Shown here: piece after piece, positions 1 to 6,057 of the stretch
Layout of the letters: each line of letters begins with the position of its first letter
Numbering within the stretch: position 1 is the stretch's first letter
Assembly (NCBI GenBank): GCA_046484625.1
Contig: JAWOIO010000116.1
Location: 1 to 9,509, forward strand
Reading direction: 5' to 3'
Origin: DASUAO01 sp046484625
GTDB lineage: Bacteria; Actinomycetota; Acidimicrobiia; IMCC26256; PALSA-555
Length of the DNA stretch: 9,509 bases
The notes under the pieces: generated by a model
What the model saw: the letters and a program-made list of their open reading frames with translations, nothing else
The model's database searches: none
Told to the model about the DNA's origin: nothing
Translations under genes and position numbers: made by a program

Positions 1-204
1 GTCGGGAAGAACCGCCTGCACCTCGACGTGAACGTCCGCGTGATCACGGCCGCGATCGCCCGAACCGTCGAGCTCGGCGCCACCGCCGTCGGCGACGTGG
101 TCGAGGAGGACGACGGGAGATTCCAGGTGATGCAGGACCCGGCCGGGAACGAGTTCTGCCTCGTCGAGTGGGACCGTGATCTCCACGAGGGGCCGAAGGG
201 CTGA
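1..204 (+). CDS. VOC (glyoxalase/bleomycin-resistance fold) family protein, C-terminal part
   Basis: This is a partial gene whose 5' end lies left of the window. The 67 visible codons run in frame from base 1 to a TGA at 202-204. The residues contain an HLDVNV strand near the start, a helix (ITAAIARTVELGA), then VMQDPAGNEFCLVEW near the end. That order, an H-x-D-V strand, a helix with LGA, then DPxGNxFCLV(E), is the signature of the second beta-alpha-beta-beta-beta module of vicinal oxygen chelate proteins; His and Glu at these places are usual metal ligands in the family. Many such actinobacterial proteins are annotated only as VOC family, and the substrate cannot be told. The stop overlaps the start of the next gene by one base (TGATG), so the two are probably translationally coupled. 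Confidence 0.85.
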   Translation, partial: VGKNRLHLDVNVRVITAAIARTVELGATAVGDVVEEDDGRFQVMQDPAGNEFCLVEWDRDLHEGPKG

Positions 205-734
205 TGCAGCGCCACACCTACTCGATCGATGTGGATGCGCCGCGCGAAGAGGTGTGGGAGCTGTTCTGGTACCGGGCGGACGACCGCCCGCAGCCACGCG
301 ACGTCGCCACGCGCATCGACATCCTCCATCCCGGTGACGAGGTCGGCGAGGGTCTCGTACGTCACTGCCACTTCCCCGTCCCCCGCGTCCTCGGCTCGGG
401 TGGGGTCGGCCAGTCGTGGGAGTGGCTCACCGAGGTCCGACCCCCCGAGTCGTGGCGCTACGACGCGGTTGGCAAGCCCCTGTGGTCACGAGCCACGGGG
501 CACACCCGGCTCGAGGACCTCGGCGACGGGCGCACGCGGGTGCACTTCGAGGAGACGTACGAGGCGTTCAACCCGTGGTTCCGACGGCTCGGCCTCGAAC
601 GCTGGGTGCACCGCCGGATCTCGCGCGACAACGACACGATCCTCGCCGCACTCGAAGGCGGGCTCGCGTGGCACCGTCGCCGTCGCGCCCGCGCCGCTGC
701 GCCGGCGGCGCATCCTGGGGTGGACGGCTCCTAG
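204..734 (+). CDS. SRPBCC-fold (START/polyketide-cyclase-like) protein
   Basis: A 176-residue protein. The N-terminus (HTYSIDVDAPREEVWELFW) is the typical opening of the SRPBCC fold: a beta strand, then an xAPxExVWxLF helix. Middle strands follow (GLVRHCHFPVP, ESWRYDAVG, HTRLEDLGDGRTRVHFEETYEAF), then a long C-terminal helix (RLGLERWVHRRISRDNDTILAALEGGLAW), as in ligand-binding hydrophobic-pocket proteins. The last ~20 residues are Arg/Ala/Pro-rich and probably disordered. The ATG overlaps the TGA of the VOC gene by one base, with GAAGGG just upstream, so this start is favoured. It is likely co-transcribed with the VOC gene. Proteins of this fold bind or transform lipids, polyketides or aromatic compounds, but no catalytic residue can be assigned. 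Its TAG stop shares CTAG with the convergent kinase gene. Confidence 0.85.
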   Translation: MQRHTYSIDVDAPREEVWELFWYRADDRPQPRDVATRIDILHPGDEVGEGLVRHCHFPVPRVLGSGGVGQSWEWLTEVRPPESWRYDAVGKPLWSRATGHTRLEDLGDGRTRVHFEETYEAFNPWFRRLGLERWVHRRISRDNDTILAALEGGLAWHRRRRARAAAPAAHPGVDGS

Positions 735-2143
735 TCCGACCGCTCCGGGGCATCCCGTTCGTCGCCCCGCACGCGCGCCCATACGTGTTGCACCTGCGCA
801 CGCACGTCGGCTCCCGGAACCCGTGCGTCGGGCTCGAACACGCGGGCCCCGCCGAGCCGCCATGCCGCCGCGACCTCGTCGGCCGGCCGGCCGGTCACGA
901 CCGACGCTGCGAGGACGCACGCGCCCGTGGCCACGCGATCGCCCTTGGGGACCGCAACCGGTCGTTGTGCGAGGTCGGCGAGGAGCTGCGCGAACGCCCG
1001 AGAAGGCGTGGGGTCGCCGATCAGGGACAGGGTCCCGCCGATCGGGACGTCGGCCGCACGCAGATCGTCGACGGCGTCGAGCACCGCACACGCAACACCT
1101 TCGAGCACCGCCCGGGCGATCAGCTCCGGACCGATGTCATCAGCGATCCCGATGAGCGCACCGTTGAGCCCGGGCCGCGCGGGGGGCACGAACACCATCC
1201 CGCCCGCTCCGAGCGGCGCGTGGAGCGCGAGGCGGTCGAAGTGCGCGCGTTCCACGCCGAGCAGGCGAGTGAACGAGCCGATCGCCGCGTCGACGTCGAG
1301 CGTCGGTACGCACGGGAGGAACTGGGCCGCGCCGGCGTACCCACGCACGGAGCCGGTCGGGTCCTCGGTCGGGCGCTCACGGAGCGCGAACACCGCGCTC
1401 GGCGAGCCGAGCGAGATGCCGACGTCGTGAGGAGCAAGACCCAGGCCCACGGCCGCGCTCATCACGTCGCCGGTACCGGCCGCGATCAGCACGCCGTCAC
1501 GGTCGCTCGCCGGCTCTCCCGGCGCAATCACTCTCGGTAGGCATGCACCCCAGTCGCGCTGGTCGTCGACCAGCGCGAGGAGGTCGGTGCGCCAGCACTC
1601 CTCACGCGGCGACCAGAAGCCCGTCGTCGATGCGGCGCCGCGATCGGTGACTGCCCGACGACCGAGTCGGAAGGTGAGCCAGTCGGGCGGCGCGAGCACC
1701 CCGGCGACGCGTGCGAACGCGTGCGGTTCCGATCGACGCAGCCAGGCGAGCTGCGCGATCGTCGCCGCGGCGTCGGGAACGGAGCCCGTGACCACCGACC
1801 AGTCCGCGGGTCCGAGGCGATCCACGAGCTCGCGGGCGTCCGGCTCGGCCGCCCGCGCACCGGGGAGACGGGCCGGGCGCAGCAACCGACCGTTCCCGTC
1901 GACCGGGACCAGTCCGGGCACGGTCGCGGCGACGGCGATGCCCGAGATCCCGAGCGCGCCGCCCGCGTCGTGGCGGGCGTCCACCAGCGCCTGCCACCAG
2001 AGGTCCGGGTCCTGCTCGATCGTCGAGACGGCGTCGACGGGGACCGAACCCCGGCCGGTCCCGTAGACCCGACCGTCGTCGGTATCGCGCAGCTCGACGG
2101 TCGCGCCACGCGGTGAGGATGCGACGCCGAGGACGAGCGGCAC
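731..2143 (-). CDS. FGGY-family carbohydrate kinase, diverged (xylulokinase-like)
   Basis: A 470-residue protein of normal FGGY length. Family landmarks: DPDLWWQALV (46-55); ISGIAVAATVPGLVPVD (66-82), where xylulokinases have a GIAxSGQMHGLVxLD-like stretch; DWLTFRLGRRAVTDRGAAST (154-173), matching the DYLxxxLTGxxxTDxSDAS block; AAGTGDVMSAAVGLGL (221-236), with D226 at the position of the catalytic-base Asp of GGGDNAA; ISLGSPSAVF (243-252) for SLGTSG; and a C-terminal ATP-domain stretch ending PVAVPKGDRVATGACVLAA. Oddities: the N-terminal DxGTxS phosphate loop reads GVASSPRG, and the late GGGAxS loop reads IGDPTPS, so nucleotide-binding motifs are eroded. The start is GTG at 2143, with GAAGGGGGG seven bases upstream (2151-2159). 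The sugar is unknown; reduced or altered kinase activity is possible. It converges on the SRPBCC gene. Confidence 0.8.
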   Translation of the reverse strand: MPLVLGVASSPRGATVELRDTDDGRVYGTGRGSVPVDAVSTIEQDPDLWWQALVDARHDAGGALGISGIAVAATVPGLVPVDGNGRLLRPARLPGARAAEPDARELVDRLGPADWSVVTGSVPDAAATIAQLAWLRRSEPHAFARVAGVLAPPDWLTFRLGRRAVTDRGAASTTGFWSPREECWRTDLLALVDDQRDWGACLPRVIAPGEPASDRDGVLIAAGTGDVMSAAVGLGLAPHDVGISLGSPSAVFALRERPTEDPTGSVRGYAGAAQFLPCVPTLDVDAAIGSFTRLLGVERAHFDRLALHAPLGAGGMVFVPPARPGLNGALIGIADDIGPELIARAVLEGVACAVLDAVDDLRAADVPIGGTLSLIGDPTPSRAFAQLLADLAQRPVAVPKGDRVATGACVLAASVVTGRPADEVAAAWRLGGARVFEPDARVPGADVRAQVQHVWARVRGDERDAPERSD

Positions 2144-2150
2144 GGACGAA

Positions 2151-2159
2151 CCCCCCTTC
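2151..2159 (-). promoter_or_regulatory. Ribosome binding site of the FGGY kinase gene
   Basis: On the minus strand GAAGGGGGG lies seven bases before the GTG at 2143. It is the only purine-rich stretch near a plausible start and supports that codon. Confidence 0.55.
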
Positions 2160-2272
2160 GGCCAGGACCTCTCGGGTCACGGTGCCGATGCCACCCGACA
2201 TTAGGTGCTGCTCCCCACGCCGGCGGGGCGCGTCGAGGCCCGGTCGGTGCGCGAGGACGCACGAGCGGCGCG

Positions 2273-2278
2273 TAGATT
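2273..2278 (+). promoter_or_regulatory. Possible -10 box giving a leaderless transcript
   Basis: TAGATT matches the actinobacterial TAnnnT consensus. Seven bases separate it from the ATG at 2286, so transcription would begin at or next to the start codon. No Shine-Dalgarno-like sequence is seen before that ATG, which fits a leaderless mRNA. No -35 box is evident. Confidence 0.4.
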
Positions 2279-2285
2279 CGCGCCC

Positions 2286-3053
2286 ATGACGAGCCCTCCA
2301 CCTCCCGACAGCCCTCCACCTCCCGACAGCCCTCCACCTCCGGACAGCCCGGCCCCCGCCCCGCCCCCGTCGGGATGGTCGGCGCCGCCGGCCTCGGCGC
2401 TGGAGCAGGTCAGGTCGGCGTACGGGCGCCGCGCCGAGTCCGACTACGTGTTCACGGGACCGGGGATCAACGTGGTCCTCACGATCCTCACGTGCGGCAT
2501 CTTCGGCCTCTACCTCTTCTACCAGCTGATGCGACGGGACCGTGATCACCTGCGCCGCCGGTACGAGCTCCTCGCCGGGGCGAATGCGTTCGCCTGGGAG
2601 CAGGCCGAATCGCAGGGGCTCGCCGAGGAGCTGCGTCCCGTCTTCGAACGCAACGCGACGCAGCTGCAGACGATGCAACGCCAGACGACCGAGTTCCGCG
2701 ACCCGGTGATCTGGGTGGTGATCGCATTGCTGGCGTCCGGTCTCGCGCAGATCGTGGGGTTCGTGTTCATCGACCAGGACCTCGACACGCACGACCGTGC
2801 CGAAGGCGCCCTGGAGGCGGACCTCGCCACGATCTACGAGCGGCTTGGATGGTCGTTGCCCGTCCCCGACCCGTCTCGGGTCAAGGGAAAGCACAACTAC
2901 GTGGGGCGGATCGTCGCGACCATCCTGACGTGCGGCATCTACACCCTTTGGTGGCTCTACGACATGCAGGTCGAGGGCAACCGGCACGTCGAGGGGAACT
3001 GGCCGTTCGACGACGCGCTCGCGGGCGCCGTCGACGCGCTTGCCGCGGCGTAG
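2286..3053 (+). CDS. DUF4234-like multi-pass membrane protein with duplicated motif
   Basis: A 255-residue protein of unknown function. Residues 1-37 are Pro/Ser-rich, with three copies of SPPPPD. Residues 61-83, 140-162 and 205-227 are hydrophobic and likely membrane-spanning; the stretch between the first two (85-138) is charged and helical (RRDRDHLRRRYELL, AEELRPVFERNATQLQTMQRQ). The first and third segments carry the same motif, TILTCGIFGLYLFYQLM and TILTCGIYTLWWLYDM, each followed by a charged stretch ending in D/N-R-(D)-H. This TxxTxGIYxLxWxY type of motif is characteristic of DUF4234. I chose the ATG at 2286 over the GTG at 2205 because it follows a -10-like TAGATT and the extra residues look non-conserved. 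Its stop lies 16 bases from the convergent xseB stop. Confidence 0.75.
   Translation: MTSPPPPDSPPPPDSPPPPDSPAPAPPPSGWSAPPASALEQVRSAYGRRAESDYVFTGPGINVVLTILTCGIFGLYLFYQLMRRDRDHLRRRYELLAGANAFAWEQAESQGLAEELRPVFERNATQLQTMQRQTTEFRDPVIWVVIALLASGLAQIVGFVFIDQDLDTHDRAEGALEADLATIYERLGWSLPVPDPSRVKGKHNYVGRIVATILTCGIYTLWWLYDMQVEGNRHVEGNWPFDDALAGAVDALAAA
2292..2345 (+). repeat. Three 18-bp tandem repeats encoding SPPPPD
   Basis: Three direct in-frame copies of AGCCCTCCACCTCCCGAC lie at 2292-2309, 2310-2327 and 2328-2345. The first two are identical; the third differs by one base (CGGAC for CCGAC, a silent change). They encode SPPPPD three times at the cytosolic or extracytosolic N-tail of the DUF4234-like protein. 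The unit is a multiple of three, so copy number could change without a frameshift. Confidence 0.9.
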
Positions 3054-3069
3054 CGACCGCGCCGCTCCC

Positions 3070-3300
3070 TCAGCCGGCGTCGGGGTCGTCGGGTCCGACG
3101 AAGGAGTCGAGCTCGGTCACGATCGTGTCGACGTCGGCCTGGGCGCGCTCGATCCGCTTCCGGCACACCGCCAACAGCTCGCCGGCCCGTCGGACCCGAT
3201 CGGCGAGGACGTCGACATCGAGGTCATCGCCCTCGAGCTCGTCGAGGATGACCTCGAGCTCGGCGAGCGCCTCGGCATAGCCCGGTTCGTCACCACTCAT
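3070..3300 (-). CDS. xseB: Exodeoxyribonuclease VII small subunit
   Basis: A 76-residue protein, the usual XseB length. It shows the family pattern: YAEALAELEVILDELEGDDLDVDVLADRVRRAGELLAVCRKRIERAQADV, i.e. the Y-x-x-A-L-x-E-L-E-x-I helix, a G-D-L-x-x-D turn, and a second helix with C-R-x-R-I/L. XseB is a small helical hairpin; several copies bind the C-terminal helices of XseA to form exonuclease VII, which degrades single-stranded DNA into oligonucleotides in the cytoplasm. Its ATG overlaps the xseA TGA in an ATGA (3297-3300), and GAGAGG lies six bases upstream inside xseA, so translation is very likely coupled. The acidic tail (VGPDDPDAG) is short and variable. Confidence 0.93.
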   Translation of the reverse strand: MSGDEPGYAEALAELEVILDELEGDDLDVDVLADRVRRAGELLAVCRKRIERAQADVDTIVTELDSFVGPDDPDAG

Positions 3301-4646
3301 CTCGTGCCTCTCTCATCCGGCCGCTCCCCGGATCCCGGTCCGACCGGCGCCTGCTCCACCCTGCTGTGGACCGTACCCTCACCCGTCTCGGTCTCGAGCA
3401 CCTCCCCTGGCACAGCGTCGACCGCGCGACGGATCGCCTTCCCCTTGCTCGTCCGGGTGATGGTGTACCCGCGTTCGAGCACGCGGCGCGGGTCGAGGGC
3501 GCGGAGGCGATCCTCGGCTGCCTCCAGTCGGCGACCCCCGTCGCGGAGGCCGCGGGTGGCCGACGTCGTGATCGTCCGCTGCACGACGAGCACCCGAGCC
3601 GACGCGTCGCGAGCGCGGCGGCCGCCTGCCTCGACGGTCCGACGGCGATGCCCGTCGATGGTGCGGCGCTCACGGTCGAGCACGACCGGAACGGTGCGCT
3701 GCACACGAGCGGAGCGAGCCCGTAGGTCCCGACCCGCGACCGTGCACACACTCCGAGCGCGCAGCGACACGCGGTGGGCGATGCGACCGAGGGTCGCGCT
3801 GAAGTCGTCGACCGCTTCGAGGAGGAGGCCCGCCGCGGCGGTCGGTGTCTTCACGTAGGTGTGCGCGACCGCGTCGGCCACGGTGCGGTCGACCTCGTGA
3901 CCGATCCCGGTGACGACGGGGATCGGGCACTGCGCGATGGTGCGCGCGACCAGCTCGTCGTCGAACGCGCCGAGATCACTCCGGGCACCGCCCCCGCGCG
4001 CGACGACGATGACGTCGAGGTCCAGCGCACCGAGAGAGCGGAGGCCGTAGACGATCCGTCGGTCGGCGCCGTGGCCCTGCACCCGGACGTCGACGTGCAC
4101 GACGCGGAACGCGTGCGCCGATGCCTCGAGCTCAGCGACGAAGTCGTGGTATGCCGCGCTGCCGCCGCTGGTCACCAACCCGATCCGCAGGGGGACGAGC
4201 GGGAGCTCGAGCGCCTGCTGACGCTCCAGGAGGCCTTCGGCCGCGAGGGTCCGGAGCACCCGGGCCCGCTCGGCAGCGAGCTTGCCGACCGTGAACACCG
4301 GGTCGACGCGGTCCATGATGAGCTGGAGTCGCCCGCCGGCCGGGTAGAAGTCGATCCGGGCCCGGATCCGGACCTCGACGCCGTCGGCGAGCGCGACGTC
4401 GGCCTCGCGCAACGTGCGGTTCACGCCCTGGCGGTCCTTGCGGAACAGCGCGACCGAGAGCTTCGCCCGCACATGCCCGCGGCGATCGTCCTTCTCGACG
4501 AGGTCGAAGTAGGCGTGGCCGTTCGCGGAGACCCGGTACTGCGCGATCTCGCCGCGTACCCACACCTTGCGCGGGAACGCGTCGGCGAGTGCCTGCGCGA
4601 TCGCCGAGTCGAGCTCGCCGACCCGGTAGGTGTCGTCCTCCGGCAC
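3297..4646 (-). CDS. xseA: Exodeoxyribonuclease VII large subunit
   Basis: A 449-residue catalytic subunit of exonuclease VII. An OB-fold occupies residues ~7-110 (YRVGELDSAIAQAL, VWVRGEIAQYR, GHAYFDLVEKDD, YPAGGRLQL). The nuclease domain follows: LRIGLVTSGGSAAYHDF (D168), VIVVARGGGARSDLGAFDDE (R217) and VVTGIGHEVDRTVAD (H250, D253). These match the Asp, Arg, His and Asp needed for catalysis in E. coli XseA. The C-terminal part is a long Arg-rich helical region, then LDPRRVLERGYTITR, the conserved C-terminal cap. The usual EDLWxFN(D/N)E loop reads SDLGAFDDE here, a small deviation. I chose GTG at 4646 because GGAGGAG sits just upstream; the frame is open to a GTG at 4691, which directly follows the stop of the small ORF and has no SD. 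It overlaps xseB by 4 bp. Confidence 0.93.
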   Translation of the reverse strand: MPEDDTYRVGELDSAIAQALADAFPRKVWVRGEIAQYRVSANGHAYFDLVEKDDRRGHVRAKLSVALFRKDRQGVNRTLREADVALADGVEVRIRARIDFYPAGGRLQLIMDRVDPVFTVGKLAAERARVLRTLAAEGLLERQQALELPLVPLRIGLVTSGGSAAYHDFVAELEASAHAFRVVHVDVRVQGHGADRRIVYGLRSLGALDLDVIVVARGGGARSDLGAFDDELVARTIAQCPIPVVTGIGHEVDRTVADAVAHTYVKTPTAAAGLLLEAVDDFSATLGRIAHRVSLRARSVCTVAGRDLRARSARVQRTVPVVLDRERRTIDGHRRRTVEAGGRRARDASARVLVVQRTITTSATRGLRDGGRRLEAAEDRLRALDPRRVLERGYTITRTSKGKAIRRAVDAVPGEVLETETGEGTVHSRVEQAPVGPGSGERPDERGTR

Positions 4647-4650
4647 CCGC

Positions 4651-4657
4651 TCCTCCG
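4651..4657 (-). promoter_or_regulatory. Ribosome binding site deciding the xseA start
   Basis: On the minus strand GGAGGAG lies a few bases before the GTG at 4646. The alternative GTG at 4691 has no purine-rich sequence upstream. The conserved protein (YRVGELD) begins six residues after the 4646 start, so no domain is lost. Confidence 0.5.
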
Positions 4658-4691
4658 GCACCGGCCCGTCAGGCGGCCGCGCGTCGGGCAC

Positions 4692-4805
4692 CTAGGCGCA
4701 CTGCTTCAGCGTCAGCTTCTTGGAGGTCGTCATCAGCTCCACGCTCGGTTGCTCATCCGGCGGCAGGCCCACGAACGCTCGCATCGCAGTGGGGCGCAGG
4801 GGCAT
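4692..4805 (-). CDS. Small ORF, 37-residue uncharacterised peptide upstream of xseA
   Basis: I do not recognise this peptide. It begins MPLRPTAMRAFVGLPPDEQP and ends MTTSKKLTLKQCA. The case for a real gene: GAGGAA lies five bases before the ATG (4811-4816), third positions are almost all G or C as in neighbouring genes, and the frame runs cleanly from ATG to TAG. The C-terminal third is Lys-rich with a single Cys next to last, and there is no signal peptide or membrane segment. The TAG abuts the first in-frame GTG of the xseA frame (4691) and lies 45 bp before the preferred xseA start, so the ORF is probably in the xse transcript. It could be a small protein, a leader peptide affecting xseA translation, or chance. 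An upstream in-frame extension toward 5036 overlaps the regulator gene and looks non-coding. Confidence 0.45.
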   Translation of the reverse strand: MPLRPTAMRAFVGLPPDEQPSVELMTTSKKLTLKQCA

Positions 4806-4810
4806 CGGGT

Positions 4811-4816
4811 TTCCTC
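4811..4816 (-). promoter_or_regulatory. Strong ribosome binding site of the small ORF
   Basis: GAGGAA on the minus strand, five bases before the ATG at 4805. It is one of the best Shine-Dalgarno matches in the window and the main evidence that the small ORF is translated. A GATACT about 25 bases further upstream (4847-4842) could be a -10 box, without a good -35. Confidence 0.45.
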
Positions 4817-4870
4817 GTCGACGGGAGCGATGGACCGCCCGAGTATCCCATCCCCGGTGCCCGGAGACGG

Positions 4871-5863
4871 TCACTCGGGCTCGCCGTCTCCCTCGACCGA
4901 GATCTCGAGCTCGATCGCGAGCCGGGTGAGCTCCGCGCGACGGCGCCGGCCGGTCTTCTCGCGGATGCGATCCAGATGCGACTGCACGGTGCGCATCGAG
5001 ATCCCGAGCCGGTCGCCGATCTCCCGGTCGGTGCAACCGCTCGCGAGGTGCCCGATGACCTCCTGCTCACGCGGGCTGAGCACCGAGGCCAGGCTCGACC
5101 GCGCCGCCGGGAAGAACACCTCCCCAGCGTTGACCCTCTCGACGGCAGCGATGACCTCGTCGGGCGTCTCAGCCCCTCGCATGAAGCCAAGGATCCCCGC
5201 CTCCCGCGCCATGTCCGCGTACTCGGTGGTGCCGAGGCAGAGGACCGGGCGACCGTATTCGAGCGCCGCGAGCATGCGGGCCTTCGGCCTGACGTGCATC
5301 GGACCGAGTCCGAGGATCATGACATCGAAGTCCGGGGCGTCCCGGAGCTCCTCCGGCGCGCCGACCGTGGCCACGAGCTGACAATGCGATCCGTCGAAGA
5401 TCGACGGGAGGAGCGTCCGCCCGAGCGGGTTCGACACCACGATGGCGATGCGGATCACCGGATGGGAGGGTTCGACCAGCGCAGGCCGGGTTCCGGACGC
5501 CACCTGCACGAGCGCCCAGGTCAGTGCGTCCGGTTCGACCTCGCCGCTCACGAATTGCAGAGCGCCGGCGTCGAGGGTGCGTCGCTCGTGCTCGGGTGAT
5601 CCCATCGCGATGACCTGATGACCGGCAGCGGCGAGGACCGCGATCCCGTCGTAGCCACTCTGCGACGCGACCACGACGAGCACGACGTCGAAGTTCGCCG
5701 GCTCGAACGCGTCCAGGTCGCCCGCGACGACGCCCATCTGGACCAGGTCGATCTCGGGCGTCGCGTCGAACACGGCCTCCATTCCGCGCCGGGTGATCGT
5801 GTGCGGGACGATCGCGGCAAGGCGGAGGGGCGCGGGCGACCTGGCTGCGTTCACGATGCGCAC
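4871..5863 (-). CDS. LuxR/NarL-type regulator with two degenerate receiver-like domains
   Basis: About 330 residues from GTG 5863. The C-terminus (262-318) is a clear LuxR-type HTH: LSPREQEVIGHLASGCTDREIGDRLGISMRTVQSHLDRIREKTG, with the usual L-S-P-R-E-x-E-V start and recognition helix. Before it lie two receiver-like domains. One at ~13-125 (LRLAAIVP, FDVVLVVVASQSGYDG, HQVIAMGS, DAGALQFVSGE) and one at ~137-250 (IRIAIVVSNPLG, DFDVMILGLGPM, PVLCLGTTE, LGFMRGAETPDEVIAAVERVNAGE). Both follow the receiver beta-alpha pattern, but the Asp pair after strand 1, the phospho-acceptor Asp after strand 3 and the Lys are absent. Control by phosphorylation is therefore unlikely; ligand or protein binding is more plausible. 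The start is uncertain: GTG 5854, 5896, 5935 and ATG 5998 are in frame, and none has a good SD. No partner kinase is in the window. Confidence 0.8.
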   Translation of the reverse strand: MRIVNAARSPAPLRLAAIVPHTITRRGMEAVFDATPEIDLVQMGVVAGDLDAFEPANFDVVLVVVASQSGYDGIAVLAAAGHQVIAMGSPEHERRTLDAGALQFVSGEVEPDALTWALVQVASGTRPALVEPSHPVIRIAIVVSNPLGRTLLPSIFDGSHCQLVATVGAPEELRDAPDFDVMILGLGPMHVRPKARMLAALEYGRPVLCLGTTEYADMAREAGILGFMRGAETPDEVIAAVERVNAGEVFFPAARSSLASVLSPREQEVIGHLASGCTDREIGDRLGISMRTVQSHLDRIREKTGRRRRAELTRLAIELEISVEGDGEPE

Positions 5864-6057
5864 CGTACGGATGGCCTGGGACGCGACCTCACGCACGAAC
5901 GCCTGTCGCTTCGCCCCATGTTCGGCCCTGCCCACGGTAAGAGGGACGAATAGTGGCGCGCTGACCTCCCGGCAAGGAAGGGGTACTTCTCCCCACATCG
6001 CTCGGGACCGAGGAAATACGGACAAGACATCGACGCCTCGGCCCGGCCGAGCGACCG
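5864..6057. other. Gap upstream of the regulator with a weak promoter candidate
   Basis: This stretch, about 190 bp, lies between the flavin oxidoreductase stop and the regulator start on the same strand. On the minus strand TTGCCG (5975-5970), a 17-base spacer and TATTCG (5952-5947) form a possible but weak promoter for the regulator; the -10 matches consensus at only three bases. A short inverted repeat lies at 6037-6051. No other gene is visible. Confidence 0.3.
6037..6051 (-). terminator. Weak hairpin after the flavin oxidoreductase gene
   Basis: CTCGGC-CCG-GCCGAG is a perfect 6-bp inverted repeat beginning six bases after the TGA of the oxidoreductase. Such a GC-rich hairpin right after a gene could slow transcription, but no run of T follows it, so it is not a textbook intrinsic terminator. 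Confidence 0.25.

Larger units (their letters stand above)
2144..2285. promoter_or_regulatory. Divergent intergenic region with weak promoter candidates
   Basis: A 142-bp gap separates the divergent kinase and DUF4234-like genes and must hold both promoters. For the rightward gene, TAGATT at 2273-2278 fits a TAnnnT -10 box and ends seven bases before the ATG at 2286. For the leftward gene, TAATGT (minus strand, 2203-2198) is a weak TAnnnT match. Neither has a clear -35 hexamer at the usual distance. Confidence 0.35.

Noticed and set aside
229..1540. Long plus-strand open frames over the SRPBCC and kinase genes
   Set aside because: Their products are Arg/Ala/Pro-rich with no domain, as expected for shadow frames in GC-rich DNA; the kinase frame on the other strand has clear motifs.
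1528..2987. Long minus-strand open frames over the DUF4234-like gene and kinase start
   Set aside because: Low-complexity Arg-rich translations, including an apparent MEGCREVEG repeat that is only the antisense reading of the SPPPPD repeat.
3774..5381. 535-codon plus-strand open frame opposite xseA and the regulator
   Set aside because: Antisense shadow; the opposite strand encodes conserved XseA and LuxR-HTH motifs.
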